In this document: positions 21,630-33,195 of the stretch, one piece after another
Layout: every line of letters starts with the position of its first letter
Position numbering within the stretch: position 1 is the stretch's first letter
Assembly (NCBI GenBank): GCA_941918925.1
Contig: OW799233.1
Coordinates: forward strand, 58,371,841 to 58,435,840
Direction: 5' to 3'
DNA length: 64,000 nt
DNA from: Phyto melanocephala
Lineage: Eukaryota; Arthropoda; Insecta; Diptera; Rhinophoridae
Program-made: the position numbers and the translations under genes
Notes under the pieces: generated by a model
Told to the model about the DNA's origin: nothing
The model's input: the letters and a program-made list of their open reading frames with translations, nothing else
Database searches by the model: none

Positions 21630-22570
21630 AATGAAAGTGGGCGTTAAAGTAGGCGTGTCAATAAAGTTTCTGCTAATAAATACAACTTAGATTTTTCAAT
21701 ATGGTCCTTTATTTTCCCAAAAACTTTGTCAATAGAGAAATTACATGAATTTAAGATAAACCGTTATAAGGAAGATAGGCGTTAAAGTGGGCGTGTCACC
21801 CAAACTTTTTGGCACAACAATTGCATTGATTTGGCGGTTTTATGAGCTTTTAAATTTCATTAACGGTAGATAACGTGAATAGTGGGCGTTATAGTAGGCG
21901 TGTCAAAGTTGTTTTTGTGAATCAGTACATCTTAGGTGTTTCAATATAGCCCTTTATTATTTCAAAATCTTTATTAATAGAATAATTATATGAGTTTTAA
22001 GTAAAACGTTATATGGTAGGTGGGCGTAAAAGTGGGTGTGGCACCTTAAATTTTTGGCACAGTAATGACATTGCCTAGGGGGATATACGTAGCAAATTTT
22101 ATCATCATACCTCTAATTTTGGCGGTTTTATGAGCCTTTAAATTTCATTACCGGTAGATAACGTAAAAAGTGGGCGTTAAAGTAGGCGTGTCAAAGCTAT
22201 TTTTGCTAATGAGTACAACAAAGGTATTTCAATATAGCCCTTTATTATTCCAAAATCTTTATTAATAGAATAATTATATGAGTTTTATGTAAAACGTTAT
22301 ATGGGAGGTGGGCGTAAAAGTGGGTGTGGCACCTTAATTTTTTGGCATAGTAATGACATTGTCTAGGGGGATATACGTAGCAAATTTTATCATCATACCT
22401 CTAATTTTGGCGGTTCTATGAGCCTTTAAATTTCATTACCGGTAGATAACGTGAAAAGTGGGCGTTATAGTAGGCGTGTCAAAGTTGTTTTTGCTAATGA
22501 GTACAACTTAGGTGTTTCAATATAGTCCTTTATTATTCCAAAATCTATATTAATAGAGAAATAATATGAA
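21630..22570. repeat. Tandem array of about 287-bp units in copy C
   Basis: The module GTGGGCGTTAAAGTAGGCGT recurs near 21640, 21883, 22170 and 22457; the last two intervals are 287 bp. Each unit also has ATATGGGAGGTGGGCGTAAA and GGTAGATAACGTGAAAAGTG. Similar central repeats with GCCCAC motifs characterise Drosophila INE-1/DINE-1. Confidence 0.8.
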
Positions 22571-23424
22571 TTTTGGGTAAAACGTTATATGGGAGGTGGG
22601 CGTAAAAGTGGGCGTGGCACATCAATTTTACGTTACAAAAAAGCGCTTCACCAAAAAGCAAAGTGTGCAAAATTTCAGAGTCGTACATCTAATTTTGTTG
22701 CTTTTATGACGTTTTTGTTTTTAAATATACCGAAAAATACACTGTGCGGTATAAATTTTCGTACATTTTGATCGATAACTCCTCTCCTAATAAATAGATT
22801 TAAGTAATTTTCGGGGAAAAATATTATTTTTACTCAGGAAATATATATTCGAAGTTTCATGAGTCTACGTTCATGCGTTTGGACACAGTTCCATTTTATT
22901 CGATGTTCGAAGGACACGGTTTTTTCGACCTACTCTTGCTTTTCGAGCTATAACTCTCTTCCTAATATTCCGATTTAGCCCATTTTCAATACCAAACAAA
23001 CCTTGTCTATAAGAAAGATTCTGGCAAAATTTGAGCCCCCTAGCTTTTTCGGTGCGATCTCTATCGTGCTTTCAACAGACGGACAGACGGACGGACATAG
23101 CTAGATCGTCATCAAATCAAACCCTGATTCAGAATATATATACTTTATGGGGTCTAAAATGGATATTTCGATGTGTTACAAACGGAATGACAAAATGAAT
23201 ATACCCCCACCATTTTTTTGGTGGCGGGTATAAAAAAAACTTTTTATTAAAAAGCATAAAATACATAGTTTATAATACTTAAGCTATTAGATCAAAAATA
23301 AAATCATTAGAATTCGAATCGTAGCCACTTTTTTTATCTCCCGGGATCCCGAAAAATTATCCCGGGAAATCGGGAAGATTAAATAACTAAAATTCCCGGG
23401 AAATATATTATTATATAAATAAAT

Positions 23425-24961
23425 TTATAGCACAAAATGTATTTGTTTGTTATTAACAGTAATCGCTATGCAATAATCTCTTTATACTAAAATATGTATC
23501 ACTTTCTTTGTATAACTTCGATATGCTAGTAAAATGTTTTCGTAAATTTAGTCTTTCAATGAAAGTGGGCGTTAAAGTAGGCGTGTTGAAGTTGTTTCTA
23601 CTAATGAATGCAACTTAGATGTTTCACTACAGTCCTTTATTATTCCAAAATCTTTATTCATTGACGAATTATATGAATTTGAGATAAACCGTTATATGGC
23701 AGGTAGGCGTTAAAGTAGGCGTGTCACCTACATTTTCTGGCATAACAATAACATTGACTAGAAAGAAATATGTAGCAAATTTCATCATCATACCTCCAAT
23801 TTTTTCGGTTTTATGAATTTTTAAATTTCATTAACACTAGATAACGTGAAAAGTGGTCGTAATAGTAGGCGTGTCGAAGTTGTTTTAGCCTTTCAATAAA
23901 AGTTGGCGTTAAAGAAGGTGTATTGAAGTTGTTTCTACTAATGAATGCAACTTAGATGTTTTAATATAGTCCTTTATTATTCCAAAATCTTTATTCATAG
24001 AGAAATTATATGAATTTGAGATAAACCGTTATATGGGAGGCAGGCGTTAAAGTAGGCGTGTAACCTAAATTTTTCGGCATAACAATGACATTGACCAGAA
24101 GGCTATCTGTAGCAAATTTCATTACGTAGCTCTAATTTTGTCGGTTTTATGAGCTTTTAAATTTTATTAACAATGGATAACGTGAAAAGTGGGCGTAATA
24201 GTAGGCGTGTCGAAATTATTTTTAATAATGAATGCAACTTAGATGTTTCAATATAGTCCTTTATTACTCTAAAATTTTTATTCGTAGAGAAATTATATGT
24301 ATTTAAGGTTAAACGTTATATGGGAGGTGGGCGTAAAAGTGGGCGTGTCACATTTATTTTCCGTCAGAACAAAGCATTTGACCAAAAAACCATGTGTGCA
24401 AAATTTCAGAGTCGTACATCCAATTTCGTTGCTTTTATTACGTTTTTTTTTTTAATATACCGAAAAATACACTGTGCGGTATAAATTTTCGTACATTTTG
24501 ATCGATAACTCCTTTCCTAATGCATGGATTTAGGTAATTTTAGAGGAGAAATATTGTTTTAACTCAGGAAATATATATTCGAAGTTTCATGAGTCTACGT
24601 AAATGCGTTTGGACAAAATTCCAATTTATTCGATGTCTGAAGGACACGGTTTTTCGACCTACTCTTGCTTTACGAGCTATAACTCTCTTCCTAATATTCC
24701 GATTTAGCCCATTTTCAATATTAAAAAAAAAAACCTTGTCTATAAGAAAGATTCTGGCAAAATTTGAGCCCCCTATCTGTTTCGGTGCGACATCTATCGT
24801 GCTTTCAACAGACGGACGGACATAGCTAGATCGTCATAAAATCAAACCCCGATTCAGAATATATGTATATACTTTATGGGGTCTAAAATGGATTTTTCGA
24901 TGTGTTACAAACGGAAGGTCAAAATGAATATACCCCCACCATTTTTTTGGTGGCGGGTATA
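23425..24961 (-). mobile_element. INE-1/DINE-1-like element, copy D (3'-truncated)
   Basis: Minus orientation; the head GGTGGCGGGTATA ends at 24961, with a GACGGACGGACATAGC block near 24810. Central GTGGGCG repeats are at 23565-24350. The hairpin tail is missing on the left. At 23505-23540 it keeps the undisturbed target TA where copies A and C carry the mariner MITE, providing the empty site. It abuts the integrase end of the gypsy remnant on the right. Confidence 0.7.
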
Positions 24962-25079
24962 AAAAGGGAAAACACGCAGCTCACGATAAACTAAAGCGTC
25001 GACCGATAACACAAAGCAAATCTACCCACAATAATAAACACATCTTTACACGGCAATTGCCTGCAAGAGAATGTTTAAT

Positions 25080-27320
25080 AAAATGTGGAATCTGCGTCCA
25101 CTATAATAAAAAAATCATTTTCCCGAACTGGACCGGCAATATCGATGTGGACCCGATCAAGAATCTTGCTAGGAGTAGGCCATGAGCAAAGTGAAGACTT
25201 TGTTGGCGATTTCGCTGCCAATGCAAAATTTTGGCACCGCTTCACTTAGTTGGAAATGTCTGCATCAATTTTTGGCCAGTAAACTTACGATCTGGTAAGG
25301 CCCTTCGTGCGTTTGATGCCTTGATGACCCTTGTTGAGTTGTTTAATAATTCGTTTACGAAAAACTAACGGAATTACGATTCTTTCTCCTGACATTATAC
25401 AATTATTAATGATTGTTAACGAATCTTTGCGATTGTAAAATGGTTCGACATTTGATGAAATATTTTTCAGCTAAATTTGCCATCAATGTTGAATGAACTT
25501 AACTACTTCCCTTAGTGTAGCATCTTTCATTGTTGCCGTAAGTATAATTTTTTGTGTTATTGGAATATGTTTCAAATTGACATTCATAATAAAATTTAAG
25601 TCATCCTACGTTTGTATCGCTGCAACTACAAAATCTTCTTCATGTAATTGATTTCCGATTAAACGAGAAAGTACATCGACATTTTCGAAGTCATTTGTAT
25701 CCACGTATTGAATATTAAAATCATAGGCCATTAATACCAGTGCCCATCTTTGTAGTTTATTGGCAGTGTGTGTCGGTATGCCTTTCTTGAAACCAAAAAT
25801 GGAAAGTAAAGGTTTATGGTCAGTCAATAAAGTAAATTTACGGCCGTAAATCATTCGATGAAATTTTGTGCAACCATACCAAAGCTAATGCCTCTTTTTC
25901 TATCTGGCTGTTTTTTTTTCAGCTGGTGTTAGTGCTCTTGAAACGTGATAAACTGCCTTGTGTGTTCCATCTGGCATTTTATGAGATAGACGCATCGGCC
26001 GCGACAAAAATTGGAAGTTTGGTATCGTAATGTGTTAGCAAAATATCTGATTGGAGTAATTTCTTAAACTCTTGGAAAGAAGACTCGCACTGTTTGGTCC
26101 ATTCCCATTTAGCCTCATTTTTCAATAGATTATCTAACGGATAACGGATATCTCGCATACGATAATTAAATTTACCATAATAATTTATTGCACCCAAAAA
26201 TGAACGTAGTTCTGATATATTAGTTGGATTGGGCATATTTCTGATACACTCTACCTTTGTTGGATCCAGATGGATGCCCTTGCAATCTACCACATGGCCA
26301 AGGTATTTTATTGATGTCTTGACAATTTCGCATTTCTCCCAACGAATTGTGAGGCCATGTTCTTGAAATCGTTTCATAACCTCCTTGACCCTAATAATGT
26401 TTTTCTCGGCAGCGGTTGACACTACTATAACACCATCTTAGTATGCAAAAACCCCGTTAATATCAGCAATGATCGTGTCCATTGCTTTTTAAAATGACCC
26501 AGATGCAGATGTCACTCCCGAAGTTAATCGATTAAACAAATAAAGTCCCTTATGCGTGTTAATAGTTAAAAGTTTTCGCGAGTGATCGTCGACTTCAAAC
26601 TGAAGGTATGCGTCAGAAATTTTTTTTTTGCTGAATTACTTACAGTTTGCCATTTTAGGAAAAATCTCATCTGTGTGCGGTAATGGATAAAAATTTTGTT
26701 CCATACACTGATTTAATCCTGTCGAGTAATCACCGCAAACACGTATTTTATTGTTTGGTTTTCGTACTACCACTATTGGTGCTGCCCAGTCGGAATGAGT
26801 TACAGGTGTAATGATACCCTCTGTTTCCAATCTATTTAGTTCGGCTTCAAACAAATGAAGTGTTGCATATGGTACTGGTCTTTTAGGTTTAAATGCGAGC
26901 ACTGAATTTTCCTTTACAGGAAGTGTAAGATTAAACTTAGAACAATATCCTGTTTTATTTAAAAGCACCTCTGGGATTTTTTTATAAATATCTTTAAAAA
27001 TTAACTCCCTTTGAGCAGTAGTAGAAATTGTATTGCAAAAAAAATCAAATTTCTGTTCCAATAACCAAATTTATCAATTAAATCAGTACCAAATAAATAC
27101 ATTATTATTTAGTTTAGTTACATACATCTAACGTTCCGGTTTGAATCTGATCATTGTGTCGTATCTGAGTACTAAACTCACCCGTTAAAGGTATTTGGTT
27201 ACGTGAAGCCTCTGATGAATTTTGTATACAACGCTGCAATTTGGGCTTGCCTAGTTTAATCCAATTGGATTTTGAAATAATCGTTATATCTGCTGCCGTA
27301 TCCAATTAGAGTTTTATTTG
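25080..27320 (-). pseudogene. Gypsy G1 pol: protease, RT, RNase H, partial integrase
   Basis: The protease site reads DTAADITII near 27300, preceded by a premature stop. RT fingers/palm: KRPVPYATLHLFEAELNRLE and ITPVTHSDWAAPIVVVRK, to about 26636. The catalytic YxDD region (about 26430-26630) is damaged. The connection has LGHVVDCKGIHLDP and FLGAINYYGKF. RNase H shows a DASIS active-site start near 25985 and FTLLTDHKPLL. Integrase begins with a degraded zinc-binding region (YWPKIDADIS, VKRCQNFA) and the first core Asp in VHIDIAGP, then ends. At least five disruptions. Identity as Ty3/gypsy pol is clear; the clade is not. Confidence 0.85.
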
Positions 27321-27351
27321 TTTTTCTGCAATTGTGACTGTTATAAGTTTT

Positions 27352-28000
27352 CACCCCTTTCTCATTAGGCAAGTCACTTGCGCAAGTGTTTATAGACAAA
27401 GGGGGTAAGGTCGGGTTAAGAGGAAGAAACTTGCTCATTTTTGAGTACACACTTGCCTGTACTCGGCAAGTACGAGCAAGTTTTTGTTGAGAAACCAAAA
27501 AAAAAGAAAACAAGAGTGCTATATTCGGCCATGCCGAATCTTATGTACACTTCACAACGTGTAGTCATGCAACAACAATTGTTTATATCACCATTTATCT
27601 CATATGAAATACGTACATACGTATAAAAACATACATATATAAAAACATCCCAATGTAATATTATAAATTTAGTTTATTTATGTGTTAAAAAAAAATAAAT
27701 TAAAAGAAAATTAAAAAAAAACAATAAAAATTTGAATATATAAAATAAAAAAAATTTGTTGGCTCACTCTAACCAGTATACCACGTTTGTATGTATGTGT
27801 AGATAATTGTAAAAATTTCAAACGGAATGACAAACCTATATATATACCCTTTTTCAGTGTGTGAAGAGTATAATAAGTAAAAGAGAAAGAAACTTGGGCA
27901 AGTCAATTGCTGAGTCTGAACATGAAAGCAAGTTCAAAGAAAAATAAAAGAAAATAAAAAACTAACTTGAGCAAGTGACTTGCCTAATGAGTGTGAAGTG
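27352..28000. mobile_element. Harbinger-type MITE with INE-1-like repeat nested inside
   Basis: Termini CACCCCTTTCTCATTAGGCA and the inverse TGCCTAATGAGTGTGAAGTG. The ends match the MITE at 48365-49169 (GACCCCTTTCTGACTAAGCA) and the one at 28281-28678. The interior holds a minus-oriented subfamily-2 INE-1-like repeat (27511-27872), as in the 48-kb copies. Flanking bases do not show a clear TSD. It interrupts gypsy G1 between gag and protease. Confidence 0.75.
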
Positions 28001-29270
28001 TGATTGTGAGTTGCATTTACGATTTGTGGTTGTATTGGTGTTACGGTAACAACATTTGTACGTACATCATCTCTGTTGTATTTGTTTCTTTTCTGCAATG
28101 AATAGTTGCGTAGTGCACGATTTTTCTTGTCGTTTTCCGTTAAACCCTAAACTATTCAACATTGATATTAGCTTGCTACGAATGTATCTCCATGTATGTA
28201 TATGGGTGATTGAAGACCGATTATAAAAATTAACATTTAAATTGCTGAGAAGTTATTTGATTGCTGCGGAAACGCTCATAGGCCCCTTTCGCATTAGGCA
28301 ACTATAATTGCGCAATTCTTGTGTTTGTTGGTGTTAGAGGAAAGGTCGGTGTGAAGGGGAAAGAATTGCCGAGATTTGAGTACAGACTTGCTTGTACTTG
28401 GCAATTCTGCTTCTGCTGTCATTCTTGTCTTGGAATATTTATTTGTTTTTGACATTGTCTTTTATTTGTTCTGCGGTGTGTTGTGTAATTTTGTGTGTGT
28501 GAAAATTTTATTTGTTTATAAGTGAATCAAATATTTAAAAATGATGAGAAATTGGAAGAAACTGGAAGAAATTGAGCAACCAAGTTGCTCAATGTGAACA
28601 CAAAAACAAGTTCAAAAGAAAATAAATAAAAATAAAAATTTACTTGCGCAATTATAGTTGCCTAATGCGAAAGGGGCCATACTGCTTATTCACTCGACCA
28701 ATGTACGTTAGGAAATCTTCATTTTAATTTTTCACCATTCTGAGGCAATTATAAGGTATGTTAAAAAGAGATTCTTGTCGATCAAACAATGTTGAAAGTT
28801 AAGCAATTGTTTTACTAAATTATATTTCTTGTGACTTCTTTGGCAATAAAAAACCCGCGTATCTATCGTATACTTGTTATATACTTTATTTTATTATTAT
28901 ACTTTCGTAAAATAAGGCGCACCCTTGACGCGTCATTAAGTGATTTGGCGTCTTCAACGAAAAGAGCTTCGTACCGGCTGTACCATTTTGAAAAATAAGT
29001 ATTTGATTCTGGATCATGATGAAATTTGTTAATACTCCTGGACAGTACTTCCAATAAATTTTCCTCTACGTTGTTTGTGGTCTGGTGTAGTATGTTCGCA
29101 GAATTTGATGCTTGCATAAAACCGGGAAGTGTCTCCATCAGATTATTTTGTTGACGTTCTGCAGCTTGCACCAAAAGTTTGGCTACAACACTTTCAAATA
29201 TGTGCATTCTGATCGTTTTTCTTTTTTCCAGTTTGCGTGTGTTCTTTTTTTTAATAATACTCGTCGCCAC
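28001..29270 (-). pseudogene. Gypsy G1 gag remnant
   Basis: From 29270 down: a leader with LPGFMQASNSAN, then the gag core INKFHHDPESNTYFSKWYSR and YEALFVEDAKSLNDASRVRL, ending near 28863. Frameshifted continuation to 28679 has weak matches (SLF, NEDF). After the MITE, the frame resumes near 28278 (QITSQQFKC). Further pieces near 28010-28160 are uncertain nucleocapsid-region sequence. The protein would have been a capsid-type gag. Not functional. Confidence 0.75.
28281..28678. mobile_element. Harbinger-type MITE, 398 bp, TSD ATA
   Basis: Perfect long inverted termini: GGCCCCTTTCGCATTAGGCA then ACTATAATTGCGCAATT on the left and the inverse on the right. 3-bp repeats ATA at 28278-28280 and 28679-28681. 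The interior has no INE-1-like insert, so it represents the simple form of the family. It breaks the gypsy G1 gag frame, which resumes correctly on the other side. Confidence 0.9.
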
Positions 29271-29406
29271 TGTTACAATCTTGAGTAGATCATAAATTAA
29301 ACAACTAATTTGTTATTACCAATATAAAGTTACGTTTATCAGTTCAGTCACGGAGCTGCCAGATTTAATGACTTATCTAATTTTGTGGATGTTGCCAACA
29401 ATACTC

Positions 29407-29700
29407 ATCACCAATTTTGTGTACTTTAATAGCACAAAATGTATTATTTTGTTATTAACAGTAATCGCTATGGAATAATCTCTTTATATTAAAATATGTA
29501 TAACTTTCTTTGTACAACTTCCATATGCCAGTAAAATGTTTTCGCAAATGGCATCGGAAATAATAAAGAACAAGTATGAGTGCTATATTCGACCGTGCCA
29601 AATCTGATAATACCCTTCATCATCATGTACATAGGTATAATCCCACATCGTAGCTTAACCTATATTTCATGTTATACGCCATTCTTATACCCTTCACCTG
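29407..29700 (-). repeat. Two INE-1-like fragments
   Basis: 29407-29550 matches the 3' body of subfamily 1 (AATTTTGTGTACTTTAATAG, then TAACAGTAATCGCTATGGAA) and lacks the mariner MITE. 29571-29700 has a diverged subfamily-2 tail (CAAGTATGAGTGCTATATTC) and a TATACCCTTCACC head. Both minus. Confidence 0.55.
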
Positions 29701-30224
29701 TGCTGAAGTTTTCAATGTTTACTTGATTATTGATATATTCAATAACGCTGCTCATTTCGAATGACTCACTTATTTTATAATGTTTGAAAATAATCTAAGC
29801 AGCAAAACAAAACAAACAAAAGCAGCTGTAATGCAAAAACAAAAATATATGCAGTATTTTTATTTTGAGTATTCGTTTTTTTGTATTATTGAAATTATTA
29901 AATAGTATCAGAACTTTGGCTCATTACTAATTGACACATATGTTTAGCCACGAAAAAAAATACGTTGTTATGTTCCAAACTTTTTTATCAGCTTATTATG
30001 GCATGTGTTTTTTTTCTAGTGAAGACACTAAAATAATCGAAAGATGTTAATTGGAACAAAATGAGTTCTTTAAAAGATGTTGAAAAATTTTGACATACAA
30101 ACACGTACAATTTATATGGGAAGATGTTAACATCTTGTAGATGTGATGAAAGATGTAAGCAAGTGTAAAAAGGCTATAACAAGTTCATAAAATTAAACTG
30201 TTTATGTATAAATATTGGGTATTA
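29701..30224. other. AT-rich spacer, nothing recognised
   Basis: No gene or repeat boundary recognised. Confidence 0.4.
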
Positions 30225-30810
30225 TTATTCATTCCGTCCCGCTATTGCGGAAGCAGAATTTGAAATTTTTCATTCCGTTGCTGCGATATCCTTCGTTGAT
30301 GCGATATTAATTCTTCCGTGATGGCATTGCCATATTATTGATTCCGCAATATAGATATTTTCCTTCATTTTGCTTACGTTAAAATTTTATAACAAAAGAC
30401 CAACGGAAAGAACAAAAATGAAATTTGTTATTTTTTTTTTGAAAAATATTTCTATGGGAATAAAAGATAGAAATACACTACCAACTTACAAATAGAAGCA
30501 GTGGTGAATTTAATGAAAAGAAATCAGAACATTGCCTGTAGTTTTAGCTAACGAGACCCAATAGAATTGAAAAAATTCTGCGAAGAATCGGCTTGACACT
30601 AAATGGATCCGGGCCGCCATTTAAAGATTGGTGGTTGGAGAAAAGTAAGGCAATTTTTGGAAAAATTTTGCTTGCGATTGTATTAATTGCTCTTGTATTG
30701 GATGGTAGTTATTAACGGATTACATAAGCGGCGTAAAAAAATAAACTATCAAAAAAAAATAAACACCTTTAGGAGGAGGAGGTTTATACAAAGAAATTCC
30801 ACTAACGGAA
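30225..30810 (+). pseudogene. Harbinger Myb/SANT-like gene fragment (H2 family)
   Basis: The segment around 30485-30650 (SSGEFNEK, GLTLNGSGPPFK) matches the N-terminal part of the Myb-like protein of the Harbinger element near 38450-38600, which has SNGGFNEKN and LTLNGCGPPLKG. The upstream part (30230-30425) matches the inverse of 38685-38885. This is a truncated, diverged piece of the same element family. Several frameshifts; no function. Confidence 0.6.
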
Positions 30811-31160
30811 ACAGAAAATGAGGTTAGCGCCCATTTTCAATACCAAGCAAACCTTGTGTATAAGAAATATTCTGGGGGGTTATTATGTAATTCGATTCGA
30901 AAAATTAAACCTTTCGAACAAAATTTCCGATCCGAAAATAAATTTGTATTATCTAATTCGTTCGAATCGTACACAGACTTGTATTTGCATAAAAAATGGT
31001 AAATACTACTCAACACTACTTTTTTAATGGGATAGTTGGCAGCACTGTGAATGAACGTCAAAATAAAAACGATAAATATATAGAAAAAAAGTTAAAATTT
31101 AAAAAAAAGTATTATTTGGACATTTTATAATTAAAATCGATTGTGTTTTATTGTGGACAG

Positions 31161-32398
31161 AGGGTAGTGATGACGAAAATTATGGTATTCCAGAAAGAGT
31201 TCAACGAAAGTTTATACGGGACATATCAGATATAATGGATCTCAATGAAAAAAAGTAAGAAAAACTGTTTTAACGGTTGGTTTTATATACATATATTATT
31301 AATAATATTAAGTTTCATTAAAAACTTTAGACTTAGTAAAGCTGCTTTTACGTAGGTCTTAATTGCATTAAAGATTACTTAAAGCCAGTAGAAAGGTCAA
31401 CTGCTATATCACCAATATTAGAACTGGCAGCAATACTTAAGTTTTTGGCGCAAGGTGGATATCAACATCAAATTGGCCAGGATCGTCTTATTACATTTTC
31501 TCAAGCCTCAATTTCAGTATGTTTGTCAGAGGTATGCGAAGTTATTGAAAAGAAAAAACTTTGTCCTTTGCATATTGTATTTGAAATGGCAGAAGATAAG
31601 AAGAGAGAGGCTAAGAGACATTTTTTTTGACAAATGTGGTATACCTGGGGTAATTGGAGCAGTAGATGGTACTCACATTTAAATTTTAAGACCAATTAAC
31701 GACGAACATTTATATTTTAATCGAAAACTTAAACATAGCATTAATGTCATGTGTGGTAAGTTATCATTTTAATTAAATGAAACAAATTTTATATTTTATT
31801 TTTCAGATATGTGATCACGAAATGAACATCAGGGCAGTCAATGGACGATTTGGTGGAGCTAGTAACGATTTCCACATTTGGAATTTGTCTGAAGAGAGGA
31901 AATATTTAAAAGAAAGGTATATAAGTGGAGATACAGGAACAAGAATCCTTGGTAGGGATTTATATTTTTCTTGTAATATAAATTGAAAACAAAATGAATA
32001 ATTTTTTAGGTGATTCTGGATATCCTCTAGAGCCATGGATTTTAACACCATACAGAAATGCTGCTGAAAATTCTCTTGGATCGTTTTTCAATGATCAACA
32101 TTCAAAGGGAAGATCCATAATTGAAAGAACATTTGGGGTGCTAAAAGCAAGATTTCGTTATCTTTTAGCAGCAAGGGAAATGCATTACGTTCCAAAAAAG
32201 GCTCTCCAAATTCTTAATGTTTGCTGTGCTTTACACAATATTTGTATAAACTTTAATGTTCCTGATTTAGAAAATAATAATGTACCTTCAATTCCTTTAA
32301 CAAGCAGCAATGTAGAGACAGAAAGTAATTTTTCTGATGTTGCAAAAAGTATTAGAAATGAAACATTTATTTGTCTAGACAATGCTTTTGAGACTTAA
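31161..32398 (+). pseudogene. Harbinger DDE transposase (H1), HARBI1-like
   Basis: Pieces in order: an N-terminal part (GIPERVQRKFI, RDISDIMDLNEKK), the middle (PILELAAILKFLAQGGYQH), then the catalytic domain. The three acidic residues are recognisable: Asp in GVIGAVDGTHI, Asp in LGDSGYPLEPWIL, and Glu in SIIERTFGVLKARF. Likely introns are at about 31253-31330, 31755-31806 and 31953-32010 (GT-AG). Lesions: a frameshift near 31625 in the T-run after AKRHF, and a Lys-to-stop change just after DGTHI (31683). The C-terminal part from 31994 is open to 32398. The Myb-like partner gene faces it. Confidence 0.88.
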
Positions 32399-32456
32399 GT
32401 TCAATAATTTGTTTTTTAGCTCTAATTGCATAATTTTTATTTTAGTTTTTTCCAAC

Positions 32457-33195
32457 TCATTTTTTTTTCTTATACTTAAATTTCTCTTTTGCTAATTTGT
32501 ATTTACGTTCCTTTAAATCACAACTTCTTTTTAAATACTTCTTCACATCAGCAAGGTTCTGGTTGACATCCGTTAAAATATTTAAACAACCATTTATATT
32601 CAAATTGATGTCAGACATAACTTTGACTGAGTTTTCTTGATGCTTTATTTGGTTGATTACTTGTTTTTGAAGAAGACTATCCCTATTTTGAGTACATTCT
32701 TTTGCAGTACGTCTACGTGGAGTACTTGAGAGGTTTTTTTCTGGAGGACTTGATGTTGATTTTTTGCCGGTCATATTAAAATTCTCTTCCAAAATATTGT
32801 CATTCTCCAGATGAAGACTTATGGAATTTGAACTTGTAGCTTCTGAACATTCTTTAAAATTGGCACCGAAACGTGAGGTTCCGTCCATGCCGCTCACAGT
32901 CTTGTCTATGGATAGCAATGCGACTACTTTTTCCTCAAGCTGTGTTAGGGAGCAAAATTTACTTGGGCCACCTCCAGTCCCTGAAATGCTATTTTTGTTT
33001 GTATGGGCAGATTGCTCATACCTAAAAGGATGAATATTTGAGCAAACTTGGCTTAAAAAAATTAAATTACTTTTTTCGATTTAGTGCAATCATAAGTTGG
33101 TGGGCCAGCAGCATCTAAGTCTTGAGACAATCTTGTCCACAAATCCTTCGACCTGTTTTTAGCATTGAAAACATTTAGGTGGCCTTTTGCTTTCC
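32457..33195 (-). pseudogene. Harbinger Myb/SANT-like accessory protein (H1)
   Basis: The minus strand encodes a trihelix/Myb-like domain in two exons. The first part (about 33195-33075) reads KGHLNVFNAKNRSKDLWTRL and LDAAGPPTYDC. A GT-AG intron precedes the second part, from about 33020 to 32457: ISGTGGGPSKFCSLTQLEEKV, a Ser/Thr-rich linker with SSTPRRRTAKEC, and a C-terminal Lys-rich coiled coil ending at the stop at 32457. In Harbinger elements such a protein helps bring the transposase to the nucleus and the DNA ends. No clear lesion in the second part, but the first exon lacks a confirmed start, so it may be broken. Confidence 0.75.

Larger units (their letters stand above)
20818..23232 (-). 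mobile_element. INE-1/DINE-1-like composite, copy C
   Basis: Minus-strand element: tail CAAGTAAGAGCACTATATTC at 20818, head ending GGTGGCGGGTATA at 23232. Contains the mariner MITE M2 (20961-21582) at the same internal site as copy A, a central array of about 287-bp repeats (21630-22570), and the GGACAGACGGACGGACATAG block near 23080. Longest and best preserved copy in the window. Confidence 0.7.
24966..29290 (-). mobile_element. Ty3/gypsy element G1, degraded, two MITEs inserted
   Basis: Gag, protease, RT, RNase H and the start of integrase appear in order on the minus strand from 29270 to about 25080. The integrase core is cut off at the junction with copy D. MITEs at 27352-28000 and 28281-28678 split the gag region. 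No LTR was recognised on either side. Many stops and frameshifts are present. No envelope-like frame seen. Confidence 0.85.

Noticed and set aside
24589..24825. Plus-strand open frames in the INE-1-like copies (also 22589-22771)
   Set aside because: They translate the AAACGTTATATGG and GGACAGACGG repeat modules; not conserved in frame between copies.
32821..33033. Plus-strand frame opposite the Harbinger Myb-like gene
   Set aside because: Shadow of the minus-strand gene; no independent similarity.
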